DNA of 64,000 nucleotides from Ailanthus altissimus (Eukaryota; Streptophyta; Magnoliopsida; Sapindales; Simaroubaceae). A program made the position numbers and the translations under genes. Shown here one piece after another: positions 52,901 through 64,000 of the stretch. The stretch covers positions 20,523,501 to 20,587,500 of the forward strand of contig OX327709.1 in assembly GCA_946807835.1 (NCBI GenBank). Direction: 5' to 3'. The notes below the pieces were generated by a model, which worked only from the letters and a program-made list of their open reading frames with translations, made no database searches and was not told where the DNA came from. Position 1 is the stretch's first letter. Every line of letters starts with the position of its first letter.

Positions 52901-53331
52901 AGACATACCTAAAAAATTACTATTCTTTTTTAAAATTTTTCTTAAGTGAATTAAGATCAACATATATGGATTTTCAAAAGGTAACTCATGTATGACTACT
53001 TGTGGACGAGTCTTTAGAGATAAGGTAGGTTCATTTTAGAAGGCTTCTCTTGTACTCTAGAAATTTAGACAGCGTACTATGTAAAAATAATGGGGTCATC
53101 TTACCTTTGAATATTTCTATTGCTTGCGAATGACATAAGATAATTTTGGAGTTTAACTCTATTTTAGTTTTCTATCTTTTTTCTAAGGCTACATTATATC
53201 TTCCATGAAAATTTCATAATAGGTAGCAACGTTGTAGGGATCACATTGACAACTTGCAATTTAGATTTAATCATACCTTTAGAGAGAACATGTAATGGCA
53301 GATAAATTGGTAAATCTCAGGCTACAATTAT
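52901..53331 (+). pseudogene. Second LINE remnant: RNase H segment
   Basis: A fragment of the same LINE type as 24172-32660. The frame reads INIYGFSKGNSCMTTCGRVFRD at 52945-53020 (shown broken: INIYGFSKGN, then CGRVFRD), parallel to the RNase H start of the first LINE. It ends with ADKLVNLRLQL near 53330. Only the last part of ORF2 is here; stops are frequent. It is interrupted by the insertion at 53332. Confidence 0.75.
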
Positions 53332-55780
53332 TAGGGTTGGTGCTTACATGCCATCACTAAATGAATATATACTTATTATTTATGCAAGTATAAATTCTTA
53401 TTAAATCGCTAATGCCTATTTATATGGTACTGTGCAATATAATATTACATATATTATATGATCTGAAGAAGTTCATATCTAATCTAAAAAAGTTTAGATC
53501 ATAGCCTAGAATTAGCCACACTAAAAGATATAAATGTTAAGAGTTAACATAGTTAAGTGGTAGCTGGTTATATACTCAGCGAAGATTTAAGAGTTGAAGT
53601 CTTATCTGTAATAACTGCATAGTTGCAATCAGGTGCTAGAAAATGTTAATTGCGCATATATTTTTGAATATTGTTCTTGATCTATTTTTGTTGATGCGGG
53701 TCTGTCGGTAGATACCATTATATAAATCAACATATGTTGTACTTATAGGATATAGATGGTTGTTCCTAATTGATCATGAGTTTGGAGTTCGTATTGACAT
53801 ATGGGTATCCAATTAGGACTGGATATGAGACAGACTCACGAGAACCTCTGATAAACATCCTATATAAGCCGTCAATGAATGGTCCTTTCGAGTTGAGTAG
53901 TATATGTGGTCCTTTGACATGAGCGGGACGGTGGGCTTGTAGGTGATCCATCATACTTTGGTTCCACTCATGTCACAGAATTTTCATAGTATAATCGCTA
54001 GGTGTCACTGGGTATAGTTCGATGCTTATAGAGTTTGGTGTGTACATATATGGGATCCGTCAGCTCGCATAAGAGTTAAATATCTAAATGTTTCTAGACT
54101 ATATATCTGGAAGTCTTGTGGTCACAAGCATTTATCCCATTAAAGAGTTTCCATCAAGGTTGAACAATATGACAAATGAGTTTGTACATATTGTTCAGTG
54201 AGATACAGGTCTAGAGATAGGATATGGATGAACATAAGGGATTTGACAGTGATAATCTATATCCCCCCATATCTAGGATATCATGACGGAAAGAACTATA
54301 CATATGCGTTGTGACCTCAGCTTAGATGGTCAACGCGTTGATTTGTATTTTTATGATATGTGTGTAGGGCAGTATTCATGGACTCATAGAATAATTCTAT
54401 CTGACGAATCAAACGTGAACCTATAGAGTCCTGCGATGTGAAGTGTACTCGTTATATGCTGGGACAGCGTACCAGATTGAATTATTTAGTGCAGTAATAT
54501 CCAGCACTACCAGAAGAATGTACACGTGTCCGTATTTAAGTGTTAAATATAATAATTAGTTAACAATTATTGTTTACTATTTATACCATGATATGAGGCG
54601 TATTGAGAACCCTCAATTGAGTCTACCCAAATGTGTGATATAGTGAGATTCATTAGGAGTATACTTGGTAGCCATTAATAAGGGACAAATTAATAATTTC
54701 ATACAATAATTATTTAATTATTAAATAATTATAATATTTCATTATCATATATTATAATATTATTTAATTTAATAATATTATATTATACTTAATTGTCAAG
54801 TATATATTGTTTAATATTATAATAATTTATCTAAATTTGATGATCAAGTTTAGACATATATTTTATTATTTTATTATATGTTACTTATATATATATATAT
54901 AGATGGAATTGTATAGAAATGATGGAACACTTTGGAAACAATTGAAATTATTTTAAAGTGTGAAAAATGTGTGGAATTCGTTGGAAGCAAAAATTGAGAC
55001 AAAATTGTTTTGTTTTGCTTTGCTTTTATTGTTGTTGTTTTGTTTAATAGGTGGCCGGCCATATGCATAACAAAAGAAAAAGGATTTGATCCAAATTTTG
55101 AGTTAATTTTAAGTATTAAAATTAATTTTTTTGCTTGCTTTTATTAGCTATCAATTAAAATAACATTAGAATTTATTTTATTGATCAAGAAAAAAATAAA
55201 TTCAAAGGATTTAAATATTAAACCTAATGTTGATATTTGAATTTGATGTTCTAACTTATCAAGCCCATCAAGTTAGTGATTAGAACTGTCAACGGGTGAA
55301 ATTATTTTAAAGTATGAAAAGTGTGTGAAATTCGTTGGAAGCAAAAATTGAAACAAAATTGTTTTGTTTTGCTTTGCTTTTATTGTTGTTGTTGTTTTGT
55401 TTAATAGGTGGTCGACCATATGCATAACAAAAGGAAAAGGATTTGATCCAAAGTTTGAGTTAATTTCAAGTGTTGAAATTAATTCTTTTGCTTGCTTTCA
55501 TTGGCTATCAATTAAAATAACACAAGAATTTATTTTATTAATCAAAGATTGATTAATAAAAAAATAAATTCAAAGAATTTAAGTGTTAAACCTAGTGTTG
55601 GTATTCAAAGCTACTGTTCGAACTTACCAACTCCCTTTAATATATTAATGTGGTTAATATATTATTTATTATATTTATTGATGTTCTTATAATTTCGTTG
55701 CACCTAAATATGTATGTGATACGTATTTTATACAATAGATACAATTGTACATACATACACTCACGTACAATAAATCCCTA
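53332..55780. mobile_element. 2.45 kb non-coding insertion in the second LINE (hAT-like ends)
   Basis: The LINE frame stops at 53331 and resumes at 55789. The insert begins TAGGGTTGG and ends AATCCCTA, and is flanked by ACAATTAT and ACAATAAT, an 8-bp duplication with one mismatch. Eight bases and TAGGG ends fit a hAT-type DNA transposon. The alternative, an LTR read from TGTTAGGG on the minus strand, has poorer ends. No transposase is visible. It carries a 354-bp tandem duplication near its right end. Confidence 0.55.
54944..55625 (+). repeat. 354-bp tandem duplication
   Basis: Unit 1 starts at 54944 and unit 2 at 55298, both with GAAATTATTTTAAAGT and sharing AATTCGTTGGAAGCAAAAAT, GGTGGYCGRCCATATGCATA and GGATTTGATCCAAA. 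The copies differ by many substitutions, so the duplication is not recent. Confidence 0.92.
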
Positions 55781-55788
55781 ACAATAAT

Positions 55789-56046
55789 TTGATGATTTTA
55801 CATGGTGGTTATAGCCTCTTTTGGATATTAATTCTATACTCTATAAGGATGCAAATGAAATGCCAAGTTATAGGTTATATTAGTATTATTCTATTCCTTT
55901 TTTTTTTGTTTGTGAGATTTTACCCTAATTCTTCTATCAGACTATTTTGTATATTTTATATGTTTTTTTTAAGGGTAAGATATTTTAGTCCTCCATTCTT
56001 TGTAACTTTTTCTTTCTTCTTTCATTAATAGAATTTTTGTATTGTC
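55789..56046 (+). pseudogene. Second LINE remnant: 3' end
   Basis: The LINE frame resumes with FDDFTWWL, matching LNDFTKWLRPP of the first LINE, and ends in a T-rich 3' UTR with GTCGAGTCTGCC before an A-rich tail. The first LINE ends in the similar ATCGAGTTTGCC plus A tract. Confidence 0.75.
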
Positions 56047-56619
56047 GAGTCTGCCTAAAAAATAATTAATTAAAAAAATGTTCTATGAGCTTATGTTTGC
56101 ATAAATAAAAGTGATTTTCAAACTACTTATGTTTCTTGGCACGGCCCATAAAATTTTAACCCAGGCGAGTTGTCTTGCCTGGGCCAACATGATAGGCCCA
56201 GTAGGCTTTTTTTTTATATATATATTTTTAAAAACAATTAAAAAAAATTGCATGCAGCCTTTGTTGTGGGTAGCACTGCAGGCTTGCAACCTTTGTTACA
56301 GGCAACGTTGCAGGCTTGCAACATTTATATTTATCAAAAGGTTAATTTTTATTTTAAAGGAAGCCATTTGATCAATGATCAATCAATGGTCACAATTTTG
56401 TGATCGTGGGTGCCTATAAAATGGCACTGACGCCACTCCCCCCAAATGCCAACTCTCTCTTAACTCAACTCAAATCAAATCTCTCTCAAATTATTTTAAC
56501 TTCGCTTTAAAAATTATAATCTCTCAAATTATTCTTATTAATTTAATTTGATTCATCTAATTATAACTTCTCAACATTCATATTTATTATCAATACAATA
56601 ACAAGTTTCAATACTCTAA

Positions 56620-58890
56620 ATGAATTTGAAAATATTCTGATGTCATCAAATTTTCTAATAATCAATCTGCTTCCACAACTGAAAATGTTGAAAGTATTAA
56701 AAAATCAAAATAATCAAACATCAAATGTTTAGAATTATTTCACACTAGAGACTCATATAATTTTTGAAACAAAAAATTTGAAGAGAAAGTTGCCTTTAAG
56801 TTTTGTGATAAAGTTTTAAAAGGTAAAAGTCAAGTGGCATTCGGCATTTGAATTGACATAATAAGAAATATTTGTAGAAATATGGTCCAAATGAGTCAAT
56901 TCAAACTTAACTTGCCCAAAATACTCTTAAAGAAAATATTTTTGCTTCCACTATAATCAGCAATGCATGCATACTAGATTGGCTAGATACGTTGCAGTTA
57001 GTGAATAACCTTTCTTATTTATCGAAGATGAAAGTATGAGAAATTTATAAAAAGATATGTTCAACACAACTTTTCTCTTGTTCTAAAAATTAATGTTAAA
57101 AATAATATTTTTAATGCATATCATCAATATAAATACAAACTAACTGATAAAATCTCACAATTTAAAGGAGTGCTTGTTGTTACTTCTAATTATTAGATGG
57201 GTGCCAATGATTTGGAATATATTTGTGTTATACTGCATTATGTTGATAATGAATGATTTTTGCAAAAAAAGAATTATTGCTTTTTATGAATTAAACTATC
57301 CACACATAACTAATGTTATTTTTAATTCTTTAATAAATATTTTTAGAGAATTTAAATTGTTGTAAACTTATTAGTATTACTTTTGATAATGCAAGTACAA
57401 TATGTTGCTGGTATAGATTTGTTTTCAATTTAACTAACACCTGCACTTGGTTCAATTTTTTTATTTGAAGTATTTTTGTCATATTATTAATTTAATTATT
57501 CAAAATTATTTGAATATAATTAATTCTTCGATTGAAAAAAAATAGAGGATCAATCAAATATATTGTTTCATCGTCTTGTAGACAACAAGAATTTAAACTT
57601 GCGTTGAATAATTGTGAAATAAATAGTAAAAGATTCAAACTTGACGTGAACACTCATTGGAATGCTACATATATAATGGTGAAATCTTGTGTAGGTGTTA
57701 GTAATTATATAACATATTACTATAATGATAAAATGAAACAATTTATACTAACTAATGATGATTGAAAATTTTCATATTATTAATTTAATTGTTCAAAATT
57801 ATTTGAATATAATTAATTCTTAGATTGAAAAAAAATAGAGGATCAATAAAATATATTGTTTCATCGTCTTCTAGACAACAAGAATTTAAATTTGTGTTGA
57901 ATAATTGTGAAATAAATAGTAAAAGATTCAAACTTGACGTGAAAACTCGTTAGAATACTACATATATAATGGTAAAATCTTGTGTGGGTGTTAGTGATTA
58001 TATAACATATTACTGTAATGATAAAATGAAAAACATTTATACTAACTAATGATGATTGAAATTTTTTATTTTTACTATATGAATATTTTAGAAGTATTTA
58101 ATGATACCACATTAGTATGTTCATGTGTGTATTAACCTTTATCTTTTATTGCTTTGACTCATATATATAATATTAGTTATATTTTTGTTAAATATAGAGA
58201 TAATCCTATGTTTTCTAATATTTACACTGTTATGGAGATTAAATTTTAAAAATATTAAAAAAAAATTCATATATTATTCATTTGTACAGTCATAATAGAT
58301 CTCAAAATTAATTGGTTTGGTGTAAAAGTTTTAATTATTAGGATCTCATAAAATTTAAACTCTGGACTTTCTTATAATTTTGACCAAATTTATGATTTTG
58401 TTACACAATTATTTGTTTTCTATGAAAATGGATTAGTTGTAGTTATAGAAGAAACAAATGAGTAGCTTGTCTATGATGAAGTTGTTTAGACTATTTTGTT
58501 AAAAGATCAAAGAAATATAGGTTCTAGTTTCGGTATTTCTACTACTTTTGAATTAAAAAATTTATTGATATTGACAACTCTTCTATGTTGAGTACATAAC
58601 AGTAAAGAGAATTTGATATTTTATCTTTGTGAAAACTAAACAAAAATGTTTATCTTGTATTATCTATCATGACTCAAGATTTGCTAATAGCTTCAGTGTA
58701 CATGGTAGTATCAAAATCTACTTTTAGTGTAGGAGACAAGATATAAACGAAATGCTATCAAGATTGGCATTAGAAACTTTGTAGGTTTTAGTGTGTGTAA
58801 AAGATTGTAAAGATGCAAATGGCTGAAAGCAAAATTGGCAAGAAGACATGATCAGATATTTTCGGAACTTTGAGATTTGATCATTACAAT
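56620..58890 (+). pseudogene. hAT transposase remnant
   Basis: Pieces in order: a BED-type zinc-finger trace near 56780-56840 (FKFCDKVLKGKS); a conserved central stretch near 57190-57360 with KRIIAFYELNYPH and NIFREFKLL; 57532-57765 with GSIKYIVSSSCRQQEFK and LDVNTHWNATYIMVKS; and the C-terminal dimerisation segment near 58670-58830 (TQDLLIASVYMVVSKSTFSV). In a live element this enzyme cuts and moves the transposon. Stops and frameshifts interrupt it, and the 57480-57772 segment is tandemly duplicated. Confidence 0.85.
57480..58060 (+). repeat. 293-bp tandem duplication in the hAT transposase
   Basis: 57480-57772 is repeated at 57773-58060 with a modest number of changes. The copy carries additional stops, so it arose in an already dying or dead gene. 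Confidence 0.93.
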
Positions 58891-59154
58891 TTATAAATAT
58901 AATTTTGAAATTTATAAGAAAAAATAGTTAAATTTGCAAACAATAGATTGTTCTATAAGTGCCAACCTAGTCGGAATGTATTATGACTATAGTGATGTAA
59001 ATTTGACCATTTATTTTTGTATTTGTATCCAATAATTTCTTGTTGAAATAATGCCAATAAATTTTTATCTTCTATAGAATTGTAATTTTAATTATAAATT
59101 TATGATTATAACATAATTTCAATCCAATATAATATTAATTGTTATTACAATATT

Positions 59155-61134
59155 TGAACATGTTAGATAGGCAACCTAAGAGGGAGGTGAATTAGATATT
59201 TAAAAATTAATGCATTAATATAAATAATTAATACATTAATATAAATAATTTATGCAATTATTAAAACATAAAAAAATTTAACAAATAATTACAATAAATA
59301 ATAGAGTAAGGGATAGAGAGAATAGCACCCAGATGTTTATGTGGTTTAGCACTCCACAAGACCTACGTTCACGCCTAAAGCAACTTGCCTTAAAGATTCC
59401 ACTAGCTTGCTTTAGACCAGGGTAAAAAATCAATGCACTTGAGTTTTAAGGTGTCAAGAAAACTTTACCACAAATTAGTTTCTAAGGTACCAATTAAATC
59501 CCTTACAATTAAAGAGTAACAGATTTTCTCTCAAAGTATTTCCCACAAACACTTAACTTACAACAAAATAGTAATTACTCTCTTCACAAAGTATTTCTCA
59601 CAAACATTTAACTTACAACAAAAGAGTAACTACTCTCTTCACAAAGTATTTCCCAAAAACACTTGCATAAAATCAATATAAGAATTGATAAATAAAATAT
59701 TCTAAACTCCAAAATGAGTAAATATGAAGTTATAAGAACAATGAAGCTATCAATTCTAATATATGACGTTTTTCTCTTCTTCACCTTTTTTTTTAGCTTC
59801 AAATGAGTGAGGTATTTATAAGGAGTGAGAAATAATCGGTGCTACAGTAAATCTCATATTGCTACAGTACTGCTACAATGACTTAACCATGCTACAGTAA
59901 TTCTTCTGTTGCTATAGTGCCCCACTATAATGATCTTCACAAAGTCCTGATCTTTTGCATTTTAGTCCATATTTTTTAAATTTCTAAAACTTTGCACTTT
60001 GATCCAACTTCAATATACTTGAAAGATTTAACAAGAACTTTCAGTAGATAACTCAAAAATTACTTCTGTAAAATTCTTTAGAAAGCTAACACAATTATCT
60101 TTTTATTATCAATAAGTTTGTGCACATTTCTTTTATCTCATACAGTACCAGTATAATTCTAAATTTGCTCTTCTATTTTATTTATTCATATTTTACCTCA
60201 CATATGCATTTTGTTGGAAAATTGATGATTTAACAATCTTGGTTGGACAAGAATTGAGATGAATACCATAGTAAAGAGTTACAAGAAGTTTAGAACGTGT
60301 GGAATACGTATGGAGAAGTCTAGGACGTGTGGGACACGAAAGGGAAAGCGAAACGGGACTAAAAGACGTGAAGGAAGCAAGAAAACGTGGATAGGTATAT
60401 AGGCTCAGCGCCACGGCGCCCAGGATAGTAACCCAGCGCCGTAGTGCTGGGCTCGATTTTTTTCAGCGTCGTAGTGCCCAGGGACGAACGCCGCAGTGCC
60501 AGAACACGTGGAAAAGTCCGTTTTGGTTCGGGATTTAGAGTTTTGGGAAGTTTTGGACTTCCAAAACAAGTAGACTCTTACTCCAACAAGGAATAGGGTT
60601 AGTAGGCACGAAATACACCCTATATAAACACTTGTAAACCCTTGATTTCAGATTAAGTATTGAGAGAGACTCTAAGAGATGGGAAGAACTGGGTAGACAC
60701 TAAGTGCTTGTGTGCACTAGGGTGGAACCGTTGTTTGGGTGATTATTGTTCGTGGTAGAGCAAGGGTTCACTAAATGTTTAGGTCCTTTTGAGGGCTTTT
60801 CATTGGGTTTTCCTTGTAAAATCTCTAGGGAGTTATAATAAAAGAGGCTAAGATCTTTGGATCCATCGTAGACATAGGCAATTGGCTGAACCACGTAAGA
60901 TTGTGTTGTGCTCTTTTGTTTTCTGCTTTGGATTCTTGTTGTGTTTGCTTAATTGATAGGTTATTCCGCTGCGCAAGGAGGTTAGGGTTCTAGGTTGAAT
61001 CTTGGGTTCTTCGCTTTAACATAACCTCGAGAGGGAGAATGACGTTTCCTCCCTCAACACATTTATTCTTTCAACGCCTAAACATGAGATGTATTATCAT
61101 TAAAATATCAATATGTATAACTAGAAAGTCAACA
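59155..61134 (+). mobile_element. Solo LTR inserted in the hAT element, itself interrupted
   Basis: Starts TGAACATGTTAGATAGGC and ends GAAAGTCAACA, flanked by ATATT on both sides (59150-59154 and 61135-61139). The GGGAGGTGAATTAG word near its start is common in plant LTR families. Without the nested solo LTR it is about 1.13 kb. The strand is inferred from the TG..CA order only. Confidence 0.75.
60212..61059 (+). mobile_element. Solo LTR nested inside a solo LTR
   Basis: Starts TGTTGGAAAATTGATG and ends CCCTCAACA, flanked by CATTT on both sides (60207-60211 and 61060-61064). It matches the LTRs of the element at 37183-40413 in the opposite orientation, including CCGTTTTGGTTCGGGATT and the CCCTATATAAACACTTGTAA promoter-like block. 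Absence of internal sequence marks it as a solo LTR. Confidence 0.9.
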
Positions 61135-61139
61135 ATATT

Positions 61140-61962
61140 TATAATTGTAATTAAAATACAGTAAGAAATAATTATAAATATTTAAAATTTTAAAAAATAA
61201 TTAAAATATATAAACAAAATTAAATGTTTAAAAAAATATGCACGGCTCGTGGGCCGGTACACTACTGACATGGCTCATAAGATGAAGATATGATCAATAA
61301 GTTATATGTACATCTAATGCTCTGCTCAAGGAATATTCTGGATACAATGAGGATTTTTATGGGTCCTAATTTAATGTAAAATTTTTAAAAAATATTTAAT
61401 TTTTATGAAATAGATAACATATGAACTAATTTATAAAAATCATTTATAAGATCACATTAGATTATGTAAAACTTCCATATTTATCATGAATAAAATGAAA
61501 TTTGATGATTTTTATGAATATTTGATATATTCATATCGTATATGTCAATAATGGTAACTATAGTATAAAAGTTTGTTTTTTTTTTATTATTATTTTATTA
61601 TCTTTATTATATTTCTTATTTATTTAAAACTATTTCATTCACTAAGTTTGTTAAAAACATTTCCCCTCTTCCCTTCACTTTTCTCCTCTCAAGAGATTGT
61701 AGACTTTTTTAATTTAGTAAATAATTGATAAGTCACGTAATGGTGCTATAGGTTGTTTTGTGAGCTATGTAGGACTCATGGACTTCCTTTCTCATTTTTG
61801 GCCTATAGTAACACATTGTATTGAAGTTTTGGACTTTGAATATGTATTTTGCAATTTGGGACATTTAATATTATAATGTTGTTAACATTGTCCTAAATAC
61901 TTGGAATATGTTGATGAATGATTATAGATACATTTTCATTTAATGATGTTGGTTGCATGTTG
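61140..61962. other. hAT right end and AT-rich spacer
   Basis: Up to about 61265 this is the right subterminal part of the hAT element. The remainder has no recognised gene. Confidence 0.5.
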
Positions 61963-62453
61963 TGTTAGGTTTTATCATTTATTTTATGTGGGCTTATATA
62001 TTAATAATAATTATATATTATGAATTATTTTAAATAAGGGCCAATTTAAGTGATTTATTTGGATTATTTTTTATTGGGCTCCAAAGACATTTAATTTGAT
62101 ATTAACTTGTTATATGTAAAAATTTAATACTAGTTAATTTATGATTGATAGGATTATAGTTTAACCTAATATATAAAGACCTCTTTTGGGATTGTGGTCT
62201 CCAAATTAAATCATTAAACGTAGAGTTCTTCTCATCTTTTTTATCACAGAGAGAAAACTCCATTAAACGCTGCATAAACTTGATTGTGAAAGACTATTAT
62301 ACTTTCATATTCTCATTATAAACTGCTAATCCTTTGCGTTCAAATTGCTATGTATTCCTTATGTATATTTTTCTCAACATCTTAATAATTTGACATAATA
62401 AATTTGAGGTTGTATTCTGTAGGTATCAATCTTGATTAATACTATGTCTAACA
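61963..62453 (+). mobile_element. 491-bp solo LTR
   Basis: Starts TGTTAGGTTTTATC and ends GTCTAACA, a TGTTA..TAACA inverted end pair, flanked by TGTTG on both sides (61958-61962 and 62454-62458). A TATATAAAG promoter-like word lies at 62170-62178. The size and ends fit a Copia LTR. Confidence 0.8.
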
Positions 62454-62732
62454 TGTTGGGATGAGATATAAGAAGTTTGAAAGTACAGTTATGTTAAATT
62501 TATAAAAGTGTTTATATTTTAAGTTGTTTGAGAATATTTGAAAATTTAAAGAAATTTTTTCAAAATCTTGATAAATAGTGAGACTATATAAATATCTATA
62601 AGATAGCAACTGAAATCTACTAAAATTTATAAAGAACTACAAGACGGGTCGTTTCACCAATACAGTTGGCCAGTGGATTATTAGAACTGCAATGATAAAA
62701 AACAATGTAGAGGTATTCAGCAGTATATAAGC

Positions 62733-64000
62733 TGTAGTAACCAGTATCCATAACCGGTAAGAATATGTATATTTATATATGTATAAATATACGTATTTTA
62801 TTTGTATGTGGGGGATATTTGATTTATATATTATTATTAGTAGTGTTTGTATAGGTTAAGGTCATACTATTAACATTGGGTTTAATTGCAAGACTTTAGA
62901 TTTATTTTAGGGACCAAATTGTTATACTTTGAAAGTTTTGGGGGCAAATTCATAAATACCAAAAATTAGCCTCTTAGTATAAAAATACACTTTTGAACCC
63001 TAATTTACCATTTTTAGGTCGAGCTACCCATTTTAAGAGAGAGAAGAGAGAAATAGAGGAGAGAGAAAGAGGAGAAGAAGAAGGAAAAGAAGAAGAAATT
63101 GGAATTTTGAATTTCAAGAGGTATATCATACGTATTTCTCAATTTATTGGTATTAATTAAGTTAATTCCTTTAAGTTTTGATTTCTGAAAATATGTATAA
63201 TTGAGGATTTGTTGTGTATTTCGTAAGATCATATGAGAATTGATGATGATCTATAAGATAGTTTGATAAATCATGATGAATTGTGGAATTTCTGCTGGAT
63301 AACCTCTTGATATAGGAATTTTATAAATTGTTGTGATTCGATTCTGGTTTTGAATTTTGAGTATATGAAATTAGACATGTTAAGGATCATCTGAGACTTT
63401 GAATCGATTGAAAATTCTGGAAATTGAATTTATAGTGAATTTACCAAAATGACCCTGAAATTCTGGAAATTTCCTGTGTAAACAGTATAGTACAGTGAAA
63501 AATACTTTTTGTCCTACTGAATGATCTTCAAAAATTATGAATTTGTGGAATATGATAATTTTATATGTCTAATATGATATACTCGGAATTGAGAATTTGG
63601 ATCAATGTGGTTGAAGTGTTATGAATTTCTAAAGTGTATCAGCTCATTATAGTATTTGATTAACAGATTTTTAAATTTATGAAATAAAATAGTTTTAAAA
63701 TACTTTTGGCAGTTATTTGGAAGCCCAATATTTATCATGGACTGAGATATGTATCAAGAGTAATTATGTGGTAGTTTTATAATTGTTGAGTTAGTATATG
63801 ATTTTATAAAATTGGGAGATTGAATACTGTTCAGTAAGTATCTTGATCCTGTCAGGTTTGTAGTTTGGATTCGATGGTGTGTATGGAATGGATTGTGTAG
63901 GAATGTTGATATAATATTCATATATAAGAAGTATATATGAGTCAAGAATGATATATTCTGATTTCGGAGTATTTGGACATCATTTGATGTATTAGAAAAT
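62733..64000 (+). mobile_element. Second copy of the 28149 LTR, cut by the window end
   Basis: Starts TGTAGTAACCAGTATCC and follows 28149 onward for its whole visible 1,268 bases with few changes, the clearest being a short A/G-rich insertion at about 63080-63095. Whether it is a solo LTR or the 5' LTR of a full element lies beyond the window. Confidence 0.9.

Larger units (their letters stand above)
56115..61265 (+). mobile_element. hAT-superfamily DNA transposon, decayed, with nested LTRs
   Basis: Subterminal sequence near the left end (GGCACGGCCCATAAA at 56139) and near the right end (GCACGGCTCGTGGGCCGG at 61238) are rich in GGCCC/GGGCC words typical of plant hAT elements. The transposase remnant between them is read on the plus strand. 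A promoter-like CCTATAAAATGG lies at 56412-56423. A solo LTR (59155-61134) separates the transposase from the right end. Exact ends and the 8-bp duplication were not found. Confidence 0.75.

Noticed and set aside
28149..64000. The 28149 and 62733 LTRs as the two ends of one giant element
   Set aside because: The copy at 28149-30979 has its own ATAAA duplication on both sides and sits in a LINE frame that resumes after it, so it is a separate insertion.

Overview
This is a nuclear DNA window from a flowering plant, almost certainly a eudicot. It is very AT-rich, its introns have GT..AG borders, it has plant gene families (a tropinone-reductase-like SDR and a PELPK-type proline-rich cell-wall protein), and it is packed with plant-type Copia, Gypsy, LINE, CACTA, hAT and long-TIR foldback elements. 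The species cannot be named from the sequence alone. There is no bacterial or organellar gene set, no CRISPR array and no recognisable tRNA or rRNA.

Only two genes look functional. The first (377-5628, +) is a five-exon tropinone-reductase-like short-chain dehydrogenase of 274 codons; its second intron is swollen to 3.8 kb by a 2.4 kb foldback element and a diverged direct repeat. The second (34629-35312, +) is a one-exon secreted proline-rich protein made of 11/12-residue LPNLPIPPKV repeats, with a stop codon 21 codons before what looks like its older end. Between them, at 33763-34045, lies a diverged copy of the SDR upstream region with no SDR gene after it, the probable trace of a lost tandem paralogue.

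The rest is layered mobile DNA. 6115-7350: long-TIR foldback. 9070-15698: decayed Copia retrotransposon (minus strand) with a solo LTR nested in pol. 16326-23218: CACTA/EnSpm element with about 1.3 kb of GCCAC/GTGGC subterminal repeats at the left end and 0.95 kb at the right. 24172-32660: decayed L1-type LINE split by a 2.8 kb solo LTR. 36120-41080: Ty3/Gypsy chromovirus pol remnant split by a 3.2 kb non-autonomous LTR element that carries its primer-binding site as a tandem array. 41085-50900: about 10 kb of degenerate AATTYY-hexamer arrays that switch strand around 46 kb, with a GC-rich non-repeat core, foldback insertions and a 22-bp minisatellite that also flips polarity. 51320-52008: another foldback. 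52900-56046: a second LINE 3' end split by a 2.45 kb insertion. 56115-61265: a decayed hAT element containing a solo LTR, which itself contains another solo LTR. 61963-62453: a further solo LTR. 62733-64000: start of a second copy of the LTR found at 28149.

The nesting gives a relative insertion order, and five of the LTR insertions (four solo, one two-LTR element) are framed by perfect 5-bp target duplications. The items most worth a second look are the tandem primer-binding-site array (39203-39391), the strand-switching hexamer arrays with their GC-rich core (41-51 kb), the orphan SDR promoter copy, and the SDR's changed NNAG motif.
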